In this document: positions 44,397-52,536 of the stretch, piece by piece
How positions within the stretch are numbered: the stretch's first letter is position 1
Layout: every line of letters starts with the position of its first letter
Assembly (NCBI RefSeq): GCF_043497005.1
Contig: NZ_JBIEKE010000003.1
Location: 682,001 to 746,000 of the forward strand
DNA from: Halobacillus_A sp043497005
GTDB lineage: Bacteria > Bacillota > Bacilli > Bacillales > Halobacillaceae
Reading direction: 5' to 3'
DNA length: 64,000 bases
Translations under genes and position numbers: made by a program
Notes under the pieces: generated by a model
Databases searched by the model: none
Told to the model about the DNA's origin: nothing
Seen by the model: the letters and a program-made list of their open reading frames with translations, nothing else

Positions 44397-45524
44397 ATGA
44401 GTAAAAATTCTTTCCTGAGAGACAAAGAAGCTGAAATGAACCACCAGGACCTGAGAGAAGCGATGACTCTTATTGAAAAAGAAGATATCGATCGTCTGAA
44501 TGAAGAGGCCGAAGCCTACGCGGAAAGGTTCAAATCTTCCAGAGACGACTCCCTTTCAGAAGTGATGAGAGAACTCGGGGACCTCGGAGAAAAGGAACAG
44601 CGCGTCGCCGGGGAGACGATGGAAACGTTAAAGCGCCCGGTAAACGACCTCATGACCAAAGGCAATAACGAGATCCCCGAAACATTAAATGAACTCGAGA
44701 CGATCGTGTCCGACCTTGATCCGAAGCGCACCGAAGGCAACGGCCTTCAGAGGTTCTTCTATAAAATTAGCAAAAAGCAGCCCATTGACCGTTACATGAA
44801 GAAGTATGAAACGGTCGACTCAAAGATTGATACAGTAGTTCGCAGTCTGCTTGCGGGAAAAGACCGCCTGGAGGAAGACAGCGTTGAATTGCAGCTTATC
44901 AAAGAAAACGCCCAGAAGCGTATTTATGATTTGGACAAGCAAATCTATCTTGGGAAGAAGCTGTTTGAGCTCTTGAAAGAAAAAGAAGCTGCAGGCGACT
45001 ACGATCTGGCGCTGCTTACGGAAGGAAAAGAGAAAATCATTACGAGGACGAGAAACATGACCCAGATGAAGAGTGTGCTGCATCAGAGTATCTCTTCTGT
45101 GGATATTATTAAGAAAAACAATGAAAAGCTGAAGGAATCGATTCGTAATGCGGTGACACTGACGAAAAATATTATTACTGTTTCCGCTTCGATTCAGCTT
45201 GCGTTGAATAATCAGCGGAAAGTGATCGATACGGTGAACGGTGTCAATAAAGCGACCGAGCAGATGCTAGTCTCGAACTCCAGGAATCTAAAGGAAAATG
45301 CGGAAGAGACAACACAGATGATGGAGAATCCGGCAATCAGTATGGAAGCTCTTCAAGAGTCTTTCGATAACGTATTTGAGGCACTGAAAACGACAGAACA
45401 GTCGTCCGAGCGAATCATAGCTTCGAGTGAACAGTTCATCGATGAGATGGATGCTTTAAACGAAAACGTCCGGAAGAAATTATCCCAGACCGGCAGTCAT
45501 ACCCAAAGAGCGCTTCATGACTGA
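44397..45524 (+). CDS. telA: TelA-like toxic anion resistance protein
   Basis: The ATG at 44397 has GGAG eight bases before it; an ATG two codons earlier is less well placed. The 375-residue, highly helical cytoplasmic protein fits the TelA/YceH family: LEEDSVELQLIKENAQKRIY near 158, LDKQIYLGKKLFELL, and MTQMKSVLHQSISSVDIIKK near 225 with long coiled coils. The family is linked to tellurite, antimicrobial and envelope stress, with unknown biochemistry. The terminator stem begins inside its last codons. Confidence 0.85.
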   Translation: MSKNSFLRDKEAEMNHQDLREAMTLIEKEDIDRLNEEAEAYAERFKSSRDDSLSEVMRELGDLGEKEQRVAGETMETLKRPVNDLMTKGNNEIPETLNELETIVSDLDPKRTEGNGLQRFFYKISKKQPIDRYMKKYETVDSKIDTVVRSLLAGKDRLEEDSVELQLIKENAQKRIYDLDKQIYLGKKLFELLKEKEAAGDYDLALLTEGKEKIITRTRNMTQMKSVLHQSISSVDIIKKNNEKLKESIRNAVTLTKNIITVSASIQLALNNQRKVIDTVNGVNKATEQMLVSNSRNLKENAEETTQMMENPAISMEALQESFDNVFEALKTTEQSSERIIASSEQFIDEMDALNENVRKKLSQTGSHTQRALHD

Positions 45525-45535
45525 AGCGCTCTTTT
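45505..45535 (+). terminator. telA terminator overlapping the stop codon
   Basis: AAAGAGCGCTTC and GAAGCGCTCTTT are perfect 12-base complements around ATGACT, followed by TATATG. The TGA at 45522-45524 lies within the hairpin. Confidence 0.85.
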
Positions 45536-45755
45536 ATATGTGAAGCGGGAACAATAGTGTCTCACCAACACATGAGTGATTTTTTACGTACAAGAAAATT
45601 TTGCTGATATCATAGTAATGTTCTTTTAAAGAGCTCAACAAACCAATCAAACCTAATACTGCTTCAATCACATTAAAAAGCTGTATCCCTCTGCTTTTCA
45701 AGTGCCAGAAAAAAGGGTATGGATTATAAACTAAAAAGGAGTTTGAAGATCAACT

Positions 45756-46709
45756 ATGGCTTACATTTTATTAGTGGTCGGCTTCGGTTTATTAATTAAA
45801 GGAGCGGATTTATTCGTTGATGGTTCTTCCAATATTGCCAGGCTTCTCCGTGTCCCGCCTATTTTGATAGGGTTAACGATTGTAGCTATTGGGACAAGCT
45901 CCCCTGAGGCAACAGTCAGCATCATTGCCGCCTTACAAGGGAATGCTGAAGTTTCACTGGGGAATGTAGTGGGGAGTAATATCTTTAATGTTACTTTAGT
46001 GGTAGGTATTGCAGCCTTCCTTTATCCATTAATGGTAGAAAGTGAAACCACCAAAAAAGAAATCCCATTCGTATTGCTTGCTAGTGGAGCTCTACTTGTA
46101 CTTATCAGTGATACAAAATTACAGAGATTAAGTGAAAACTTGCTAACACGCGGGGATGGCATTATCTTTTTATTGTTTTTGTCTATTTTTATGTACTACG
46201 TGATTGAAGTCGGCATGAAAAGTCGAAAAGAATCGATGGATGGCGCCATTCCTTCAAACATAAAGTGGGGGAAAAACACTGGTTTAACATTAGCAGGGTT
46301 GGTAGCTATTATTTTTGGCGGCGATCTAGTGGTAGATAGCGGAACGTCAATTGCCTATGATCTTGGGATGAGTAATACATTAGTAGGGTTAACCATCATT
46401 GCAATTGGTACATCGCTCCCTGAACTGGTGACCTCCATATCCGCTGCATTGAAGAAAGAAAGTGGAATTGCACTGGGGAATGTGGTGGGGAGCAATATTT
46501 TTAATATTTTATTTGTGCTTGGGGCGTCAGCTTTTATTTCTCCTTTACCTGTGAATGGTAAAATATTTATCGATGTGATGATCATGATTGCCTTGAGCTT
46601 GTTATTATTCTTATTTTCAAGGACCCATTATAAAATTGGAAAAACAGAGGGTTTCATCCTTCTGGCTATGTATATCATTTATCTTATTTATATTATTTTG
46701 AGAAACTAA
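45756..46709 (+). CDS. Calcium/sodium antiporter (CaCA family, YrbG type)
   Basis: This 317-residue membrane protein has about ten helices in two inverted halves. Each half has the alpha repeat: GTSSPEATVSIIAALQGN with GNVVGSNIFNVTLVVG near 48-88, and GTSLPELVTSISAALKKE with GNVVGSNIFNILFVLG near 218-255. These acidic repeats bind cations during exchange. It stands alone; AAGGAG lies 13 bases upstream of the ATG, rather far. Cation specificity (Ca2+ or other) cannot be read from sequence. Confidence 0.9.
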   Translation: MAYILLVVGFGLLIKGADLFVDGSSNIARLLRVPPILIGLTIVAIGTSSPEATVSIIAALQGNAEVSLGNVVGSNIFNVTLVVGIAAFLYPLMVESETTKKEIPFVLLASGALLVLISDTKLQRLSENLLTRGDGIIFLLFLSIFMYYVIEVGMKSRKESMDGAIPSNIKWGKNTGLTLAGLVAIIFGGDLVVDSGTSIAYDLGMSNTLVGLTIIAIGTSLPELVTSISAALKKESGIALGNVVGSNIFNILFVLGASAFISPLPVNGKIFIDVMIMIALSLLLFLFSRTHYKIGKTEGFILLAMYIIYLIYIILRN

Positions 46710-46800
46710 AGTTTTAATTTGTTATTAAACAGAAACATAGGAACTAAAGCAACAACGAATAGCTTATAGATATTAATCTAATACTAGTGTCTTTACTGAA

Positions 46801-46846
46801 AGTGCCTGCCCCCACTGCGTTAGTGCTAGCAGGATGGGGCAGCACT
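46801..46846. repeat. GTGCCTGCCCC-type hairpin repeat, copy 1
   Basis: AGTGCCTGCCCC and GGGGCAGCACT pair with one bulge. On the minus strand it is followed by TTTCAGT, 11 bases past the degV stop, so it can work as its terminator. The wording recurs at 47897-47933. Confidence 0.65.
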
Positions 46847-46856
46847 AAATTTAAAA

Positions 46857-47708
46857 CTATTCCTCTAACCCTGCTACCCCGAAGCCCCCGGCCCCAGAAT
46901 GAGTCGAAATCATACCGCCCGCCTGGATCCATCTTATGTTTTGGAATCCGTTCTCTTTGGCCACCTCATCCATCCGCTGCTTGATTTTTTCGTCGAGTCC
47001 GATGGAGTAGATAAAATAAAGCTGTTCTCTATCGATGTTGTATTCATTCAAGTAATCATTCATGAGTTTTTCAATAGCTCCACTCATTTTCCCGCGATAC
47101 TTCTTTGTAGACATCAGCTTTCCATCCTTCAACTCTATGCATGGCTTTATTTTCAACAGCGTTCCAATCAGAGAAGCCATATTGCTTACCCGTCCTCCCG
47201 CTTTAAGAAACTCCAGACTGCCGGGGATGAAAGTCAGCCTTGCTTTAGGCACGACTGCCTCTATTTTTTCAACTAAACGTTCCGGTTCAATGCCAGGTTC
47301 GTTTTCTAAAACTTTAGCGGCATACAATACAATCGCAGCTAGTCCTCCAGTAACGTTCAAAGCATCAATGAGAAAAATGTCTTCAAATTCTTCCGCAGCA
47401 ATAACAGCATTTTGAAAAGAAGAAGACGCTTTTGATGTATAACCCATATGGATAATGATGCAATCTGGGAAGTTCTCTCTTATCGTTGCAAAAAACTCTT
47501 GATACTCATGAGTATTTGTCGCAGTAGTGGAGGGTATTTTCTTTGTACGTTCATAGTAGTCATAGATATCCTGGACCGGCAAAGAACCGTCTAAATAATC
47601 TTTTCCATCCATAATGATGTGCATAGGAACGACATGAACATCGTACTTTTCAGCTAAATCCCCCGGTACGTCAGCGCCGCTTTCTGTCGATAAGATGATC
47701 TTTCGCAT
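46857..47708 (-). CDS. DegV-family fatty-acid-binding protein
   Basis: This 283-residue cytoplasmic protein begins KIILSTESGADVPGDLAEKY. It shows HVVPMHIIMDGKDYLDG near 25 and the STTATNTHEYQEFF segment near 58, where Ser/Thr residues hold the fatty acid carboxylate. LIDALNVTGGLAAIVLYAAK near 132 is the second family block. DegV/FakB proteins present fatty acids to the FakA kinase, whose DhaL-like domain is a relative of the kinases near 58 and 62 kb. It appears monocistronic. Confidence 0.9.
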   Translation of the reverse strand: MRKIILSTESGADVPGDLAEKYDVHVVPMHIIMDGKDYLDGSLPVQDIYDYYERTKKIPSTTATNTHEYQEFFATIRENFPDCIIIHMGYTSKASSSFQNAVIAAEEFEDIFLIDALNVTGGLAAIVLYAAKVLENEPGIEPERLVEKIEAVVPKARLTFIPGSLEFLKAGGRVSNMASLIGTLLKIKPCIELKDGKLMSTKKYRGKMSGAIEKLMNDYLNEYNIDREQLYFIYSIGLDEKIKQRMDEVAKENGFQNIRWIQAGGMISTHSGAGGFGVAGLEE

Positions 47709-47884
47709 GCTATCTCCTCCTTGGCTATATTCAAGTTCGAGTCACTCTTCCTGTATTATGCTTTAACTATACACGAGAAAACTGTAATAGCATTGTCATA
47801 TTAATAATTGCCGTACTTTTAGTGTATATTTAAGGGATTTGATTAATATTGCAGGTGTGAGGCTCTGTGAATAACCTACTCCTC

Positions 47885-48037
47885 TTAAAAAGTGAAAGTA
47901 CCTGACCCCCACTTAGCAGGAAGGGGGACAGACACCATATTTATCTTTAGCAACGTACCTTTCCCGGAAACAAATTTCACGTAAGAGCTGCCTTGGAGTG
48001 TTTGGATATCTTTATCGCTAAATAATTTTTTACTCAT
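47885..48037 (-). pseudogene. Truncated transposon-type HTH protein remnant
   Basis: GGAGATGGGAAA precedes an ATG at 48037 and the first residues, MSKKLFSDKDIQTLQGSSYV then KFVSGKG, resemble the beginning of a widespread Bacillaceae IS3-related helix-turn-helix protein. After that the likeness stops and the frame runs through the hairpin repeat at 47897-47933 to a stop at 47885. So only about 28 residues of the original protein remain. Confidence 0.5.
47897..47933. repeat. GTGCCTGCCCC-type hairpin repeat, copy 2
   Basis: GTACCTGACCCCC and GGGGGACAGAC form an imperfect hairpin around ACTTAGCAGGAA. It shares wording with copy 1 at 46801 and sits where the transposon-type remnant breaks off. 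Confidence 0.55.
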
Positions 48038-48081
48038 TTTCCCATCTCCGGACGAATTGAATTTGCCCCATTATACAAAGT

Positions 48082-48130
48082 TGTACCCTATAGAATAGGC
48101 TTTTTTAAATTGTCTATTCTATAGGGTACA
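48082..48130. repeat. Perfect 17-base inverted repeat
   Basis: TGTACCCTATAGAATAG (48082-48098) and its exact complement (48114-48130) flank a 15-base AT-rich loop. No T-run follows on either side beyond TTTT. It lies 45 bases upstream of the HTH remnant start, which allows a transposon-linked terminal repeat, an attenuator or an operator. Nothing else identifiable is in 48131-48240. Confidence 0.8.
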
Positions 48131-48271
48131 TTTTAAAAGTCTGGGCAGCTTTTTTTATAATATTTAAACTTTATTTGTGGTGAAGACACTTAATTAAATG
48201 AGACAAAGGAAAAAATCAGCCCTTGAGCCGTATCCAAACTTAACGACTTATTGGAGGTGCTTTTTTATTTG

Positions 48272-48421
48272 ATGAAAAAAAAACTAAGCCAAGCAGGAAA
48301 ATCGCTTAATCATGTAGTAAATAATAAATACAAAGGTTTTTTCAAGATTTTTTCCATTGCCATTCCCCGTAAACCTAGTTACTTTAAGAACTTACGTAAA
48401 AAATTAATGGTAAGAAACTAA
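48272..48421 (+). CDS. Small basic hypothetical protein, 49 residues
   Basis: This short frame starts ATG behind TTGGAGGTG, 12 bases upstream. The product is MKKKLSQAGKSLNHVVNNKY, then KGFFKIFSIAIPRKP, and ends KKLMVRN. It is strongly basic with one short hydrophobic patch, and lies 21 bases before the next small gene in the same direction. I do not recognise it. A peptide binding nucleic acid or membrane is possible, but this is only charge-based. Confidence 0.45.
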   Translation: MKKKLSQAGKSLNHVVNNKYKGFFKIFSIAIPRKPSYFKNLRKKLMVRN

Positions 48422-48442
48422 ACAATCATAGGAGGCATGCAC

Positions 48443-48670
48443 ATGCGAGAAATATCTTCGATGCAGGAAGCCGTTGAGAAGTTACGTCAGAAGGGGCTAT
48501 CCAATAGAGAGATCCTAAGTAACGTAGATAACAGCCATTTTCCGTTTAATGATGAAGAAGTCGTAATGGCCTTTATTGATTTACAAATTGAATGTTCCTC
48601 TGATAACGATTTTGAAAACTTAGTGGCGTATTTATATTTTGAGGGCAACGACAGATCCAAAGAGCAGTAA
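48443..48670 (+). CDS. Small acidic hypothetical protein
   Basis: The ATG at 48443 has GGAGG seven bases before it; the ATG at 48437 is too close to that site. The 75-residue product begins MREISSMQEAVEKLRQKGLS, has a likely helix-turn pattern around NREILSNVDNSHFPFNDEEV, and ends acidic. It is soluble with no signal peptide. I do not recognise the family. Spacing to the basic small gene suggests one transcript; a two-gene small-protein pair is a possibility only. Confidence 0.6.
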   Translation: MREISSMQEAVEKLRQKGLSNREILSNVDNSHFPFNDEEVVMAFIDLQIECSSDNDFENLVAYLYFEGNDRSKEQ

Positions 48671-48761
48671 GTTGAAATGGGGCAATGTTTGTTTGGCAGA
48701 TGTTTTACGAAACTTAAACTAACCTAACTAGACGGATCGATAGTGTACATTTGATTCAATA

Positions 48762-48826
48762 TAAATAATCCGAACTGATTTCAATAGAATCGTTCGGATT
48801 ATTTTACGCTTTTTATTCAGTTTTTT
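48762..48826 (-). repeat. CCGAAC/GTTCGG palindromic terminator-like repeat, copy D
   Basis: AAATAATCCGAACTGATT, loop, AATCGTTCGGATTATT, then ACGCTTTTTATTCAGTTTTT, the reverse of the copy A/B leader. It lies between the convergent ends of the small gene at 48443 and catE. Confidence 0.8.
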
Positions 48827-48883
48827 TGAGCTCTGCTTTTTTTACGAAACAGTGGGTGCAGTGCTCCCTCATTCTTTCAGCGC

Positions 48884-49735
48884 TCATACTTCTAGATGAA
48901 TAATATTTCCCGAAGGATCAGAAGTAATAATACCCCCACCCTCCTCTTTGACATATGCACCAATCCTCTCCAGTCGAGTTACCACATTTTTTCGATATTC
49001 CTCATCAGGTAAAATAATTGTATACGATTCTAGACCACTGCTCTCTAATGAAGGTGCAGGAGCTCCAGCCCCAGCCCACATATTTAAACCAATATGGTGA
49101 TGATAGTTACCTGTTGAAATAAAAAGCGCCTGATCGCCAAATCGGTTAACGACTTCAAATCCAAGACCTTTTGTGTAAAATTCCTCCGCTTTTTCTAATT
49201 GTGAAACATGTAAGTGGATATGCCCCATAACTGTACCTTCAGGAAGGCCATCCCATGGTTCTTCTGAATCCGCTGTTTTGAGCAGGTCTGTGAAATCTAA
49301 CGGATCAACGGTCATGGCGACTTCGTTGTTCTTCCACTCCCACTCTGAAGGGTCACGGTCCACATAAATTTCAATCCCATTCCCATCCGGATCGTTTAAA
49401 TAGAGAGCTTCACTGACGAGGTGGTCAGAAGATCCTATTCGAATTCCTTTTTCTATAAAATGATTTACAACGTTAGCCAAATCTGAACGACGAGGTACAA
49501 GAAGTGCAAAGTGGTATAAGCCGGTCGTCCCTCTCTGCTTAGGTTTCGCATTTTCCGGCTGCTCTATTGATAGGATACAAGTTTTCCCATCAGCAGTTAA
49601 CTCCGCACTTTTTGCGGATTGTTCTAAAATCTTCAATCCTATAACCTCTTGATAATATTGTAGAGAGCGTTCTAAATTTTGCACTTTAATATTCACGTCT
49701 TTTACAAACGTTACGGGTTTTTCATGAAATGACAT
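48884..49735 (-). CDS. catE: Catechol 2,3-dioxygenase-like VOC protein (CatE type)
   Basis: This 283-residue cytoplasmic protein has two vicinal-oxygen-chelate modules. Metal-ligand wording is visible as TGLYHFALLV near 70, MGHIHLHVSQLEKAEEFYTK near 165, and a later Glu segment. Length and wording fit Bacillus CatE (YfiE), an extradiol dioxygenase used against catechol toxicity. It is convergent with a repeat and lies about 230 bases from the catD-like gene upstream, which in B. subtilis is its operon partner. The 49736-49968 gap shows no gene. Confidence 0.83.
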   Translation of the reverse strand: MSFHEKPVTFVKDVNIKVQNLERSLQYYQEVIGLKILEQSAKSAELTADGKTCILSIEQPENAKPKQRGTTGLYHFALLVPRRSDLANVVNHFIEKGIRIGSSDHLVSEALYLNDPDGNGIEIYVDRDPSEWEWKNNEVAMTVDPLDFTDLLKTADSEEPWDGLPEGTVMGHIHLHVSQLEKAEEFYTKGLGFEVVNRFGDQALFISTGNYHHHIGLNMWAGAGAPAPSLESSGLESYTIILPDEEYRKNVVTRLERIGAYVKEEGGGIITSDPSGNIIHLEV

Positions 49736-49968
49736 TAAAATTCCTCCTTATCTCTCACTCGATTTCCCCTATTTAATAATTGCCTAATACCCAGTTGCAG
49801 ATATTTGAATCGATTTATGCTGCCCATGCTTTGCGAGCTTATAGTTACTTTAACTAAAGCCCAAAGATAATGGCTAATTTAACGTTTGACATCGTATTAC
49901 TTTCCTTTTTTCTTGACCAAATATTTTTTGAGTATACCCATTCATTCCTCACCTTCACCTTTTCTTTT

Positions 49969-50376
49969 TTACGAAACTTTTAATAACTTATCCTGATTTT
50001 TTGAAAAAATTGAGTTATCCAGTGAGGGACCCGTGCTGTTGGAAAGTACTATATGGATTGACATGCCTAATAAAGCCAGATCGAATTCATATCCACCGAG
50101 AAAACCTGCAGAAAGTTTAACTGTTAATAAAGCTCCCAATAGAATAATGGCAAATAAATAGGCAACAATGTTTGTTCCAAATCCTATCACCATTGCTATT
50201 CCACCTACAAGCTCAATTGTTGCTACAATATAAGCAAAAAAACCAGGGATCCCAATGCTGTCGAAGAATCCAACAGTATTTCCAATACCTGCTTGGAATT
50301 TATCCAGTCCATGAACGAAAAATATAACACCTAATATTACCCTCAGGATAAAAGCACCTATTTCCTGTCTACTCAT
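49969..50376 (-). CDS. catD: DoxX-family membrane protein (CatD type)
   Basis: This 135-residue protein has four hydrophobic helices, with FILRVILGVIFFVHGLDKFQ near 8-27 and FFAYIVATIELVGGIAMVIG near 44-63, typical of DoxX/YfiD. CatD works with CatE in resistance to catechol, hydroquinone and thiol-reactive compounds. AAGGAGTGGTTAAGA precedes the ATG. It is divergent from the HxlR-type regulator with an operator-like palindrome between, matching CatR control of catDE. Confidence 0.83.
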   Translation of the reverse strand: MSRQEIGAFILRVILGVIFFVHGLDKFQAGIGNTVGFFDSIGIPGFFAYIVATIELVGGIAMVIGFGTNIVAYLFAIILLGALLTVKLSAGFLGGYEFDLALLGMSIHIVLSNSTGPSLDNSIFSKNQDKLLKVS

Positions 50377-50430
50377 TCTTAACCACTCCTTTGCTCTACT
50401 TTATTTAAGCTTTAATTATTTAATATTAAG

Positions 50431-50460
50431 TTACTTTTCGTAAGTAAGTATAACTAAGTA
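50431..50460. promoter_or_regulatory. CatR/YodB-type operator
   Basis: TTACTT and AAGTAA are inverted with a 5-base spacer at 50431-50447, continuing into TAAGTATAACTAAGTA. YodB/CatR sites in Bacillus are TTAC/GTAA-type palindromes. The site is in the catD-catR divergent region, about 55 bases before the catD start. Confidence 0.65.
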
Positions 50461-50550
50461 AATAAATTATGTCAATTACATAAGTTATAAATAGTAATTT
50501 TGTTACTTTATGTTTACTTGTGGTAAAATAAATGATAAGGAGTGGTAATT

Positions 50551-50880
50551 ATGAATACATCTCAACTCTGTCCTAAATTTGAAAAAGCAATGAGCATTTT
50601 AAGTCAGCGCTGGACGGGCTTGGTAATCTACCAGCTGCATACAGGTCCACAACGTTTTTGCACCATTGAATCATCTATTGGAATTAGCGGGAGACTCTTA
50701 TCTGATCGATTAAAACATTTAGAGAATGAAGCAATTGTAAAACGGGAAGTGTTCCCGGAAACCCCGATTCGTATTGAATATTCATTGACAGAAAAAGGTG
50801 AAGAATTGAGGCCTCTTATGAAAGAGTTAGAAAAATGGTCTCAAAAGTGGATAGACAGTGAAGAGACCCTGCAAAATTAA
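50551..50880 (+). CDS. catR: HxlR/MarR-type redox repressor (CatR/YodB family)
   Basis: The ATG at 50551 has AAGGAG upstream. The 109-residue protein begins MNTSQLCPKFEKAMSILSQR with a single conserved Cys7, the redox-sensing residue of CatR (Cys7) and YodB (Cys6). The winged helix follows: CTIESSIGISGRLLSDRLKH and PIRIEYSLTEKGEELRPLM. In the known system, quinones and diamide modify this Cys and free catDE expression. Gene order with divergent catD supports the call. Confidence 0.85.
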   Translation: MNTSQLCPKFEKAMSILSQRWTGLVIYQLHTGPQRFCTIESSIGISGRLLSDRLKHLENEAIVKREVFPETPIRIEYSLTEKGEELRPLMKELEKWSQKWIDSEETLQN

Positions 50881-50940
50881 GGGAATCCATATAACTAAAA
50901 GAACCAGGTGAAGATACAAAGTCCTTATGAGATTTAATAG

Positions 50941-50984
50941 AACACCGCCACATGTAAAAACTTTATTTTACATGTGGCGGTGTT
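50941..50984 (+). terminator. catR terminator
   Basis: AACACCGCCACATGTAAAA and TTTTACATGTGGCGGTGTT are perfect 19-base complements followed by TTTT. Confidence 0.92.
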
Positions 50985-51078
50985 TTTCAAATTTAAAAGA
51001 GAATTTATTCGTTTAAAAAAGGAAGGTTATCCCTTTAATTAAGAGTTGATTGATCAATTGCGGGGTTTAAGAAAAAGA

Positions 51079-51126
51079 GGCATTATCACAAGCATGTTCT
51101 GAGGAGGACACTGCTTTGATAATGCC
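51079..51126. repeat. Inverted repeat in a possible decayed gene region
   Basis: GGCATTATCA and TGATAATGCC flank 28 bases. Just before it, 51000-51090 encodes REFIRLKKEGYPFN and ELIDQLRGLRKRGIITS with one stop between them, resembling a worn helical coding piece. I cannot name it. The rest of 50985-51283 shows nothing else. Confidence 0.35.
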
Positions 51127-51283
51127 GTCATTATCGATAAGAATCAAGGGGGCTCATCAATTCTATAGTAAGAGATCAAGTAAAACCAAACATGTATTAA
51201 TATAATTATTGGTCTTTTACAAAAATTAATATCTCCTTTTAACTTCAACGTTTATTCGTACAACCAAATTGATACGTGAGTAT

Positions 51284-52399
51284 TTAAATTACAGACTGGC
51301 CATAATTACTTTTTGTGTATACTGTCCCTTCCATTAAGAGACGAGCGGTTCTACCGACTTTAATAGACAACGGAAACTCATTATATATAGTTTCCATAAC
51401 CCCCGCTGGGTGACCTATAGAAATGGTGCTGCTGTTCTTATCGATAATTTCAGACAGAATAGTTCCTTCAATCTTACTGGCTGCTGTGATACAAACCGCT
51501 CCAGTAATAGCCAGTGCTTTATGCGGGCGCTGCATAGACATCATTCTCACTAGTACGTTAAAATCTTCTTCCCTGTGAAATTCACCCGCAGTATCTTGAT
51601 AATCAAAAGGCTTTGAAACAACTGTTAATTTAGGTGTTGCCGGGGAAAGTCTTGTAGCTTCAGATTTGGATGCAAACCCGCACTCCTCTGCTGCTGCTGC
51701 GCGTAATTCTTCTAAAAGGTCTATCTGCTCTTTTGAGTATTCCTCTGGTAATTCATCTCCTCGAAGGCCTATATCCTGCGCGCGAACAAAAACCAGAGGA
51801 TTAGCTATATCCACTATAGATGCTCTGACCTCACCTAAAGAACAAGATAGTATATCTACCGGTCTGCCTGTAGGAAGAACTTTGCCTGTTACAGCCCCTT
51901 CAGGATTTTCAAACGATAAGAATATAGGCGAAGCACTCCCTGGCACACCAGGTATCGAATAATCTCCCTCTGTTTTTACCCTACCATTTTCCACTTCTAC
52001 TTCAGCTGTAATAATTTTTTTAGTATTTGTATTGAATATTCTTACCTTCGTAATAGGTTCTTTTATGGAAACGAGTCCCTTAGCTATAGCATAAGGGCCG
52101 ACTGCTGAAGAGATATTCCCACAATTCCCTTTAAAATCTACCAATTGATCATATAAGCTTACTTGAGCAAAAGTATATTCAATGTCATATGAAGAGTTGC
52201 TGCTCTTATCAATAATAGCCACCTTGCTAGTAAGAGAATTAGCTCCACCCAATCCATCTATTTGGTTAGGATCTGGACTGCCCATAATATCCAGCAGAAA
52301 TTCTTCCCTTTCCTGGTCAGTTGCAGGTAAATCTTTCTTTTGCAAAAATACCCCTTTACTGGTTCCTCCACGCATTAAAGTAATAGGTACTTTATTCAC
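51284..52399 (-). CDS. prpF: PrpF-family aconitate/oxalomesaconate isomerase
   Basis: I choose the GTG at 52399, preceded by AAGGAGGGCATTTAAA; the open frame runs 28 codons further without support. The 371-residue protein has MRGGTSKGVF at its start, GLGGANSLTSKVAII near 52 and GNCGNISSAVGPYAI near 88, which mark the PrpF/diaminopimelate-epimerase-like fold. Members shift double bonds in 2-methylaconitate, 4-oxalomesaconate or aconitate-type acids. The neighbouring LysR and tricarboxylate transporter genes support a tricarboxylate substrate; which one is unknown. Confidence 0.85.
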   Translation of the reverse strand: MNKVPITLMRGGTSKGVFLQKKDLPATDQEREEFLLDIMGSPDPNQIDGLGGANSLTSKVAIIDKSSNSSYDIEYTFAQVSLYDQLVDFKGNCGNISSAVGPYAIAKGLVSIKEPITKVRIFNTNTKKIITAEVEVENGRVKTEGDYSIPGVPGSASPIFLSFENPEGAVTGKVLPTGRPVDILSCSLGEVRASIVDIANPLVFVRAQDIGLRGDELPEEYSKEQIDLLEELRAAAAEECGFASKSEATRLSPATPKLTVVSKPFDYQDTAGEFHREEDFNVLVRMMSMQRPHKALAITGAVCITAASKIEGTILSEIIDKNSSTISIGHPAGVMETIYNEFPLSIKVGRTARLLMEGTVYTKSNYGQSVI

Positions 52400-52536
52400 T
52401 TTAAATGCCCTCCTTATAGAAAAATGAATGTTGTCCAGACGGTAGCCATAGCGTACAATGGATCTAATTATAAGAAAAATCAAAATTCTATATCGAAGTG
52501 TATAAATATATTTTATAAGTAAGGGAGTTTTATCTC

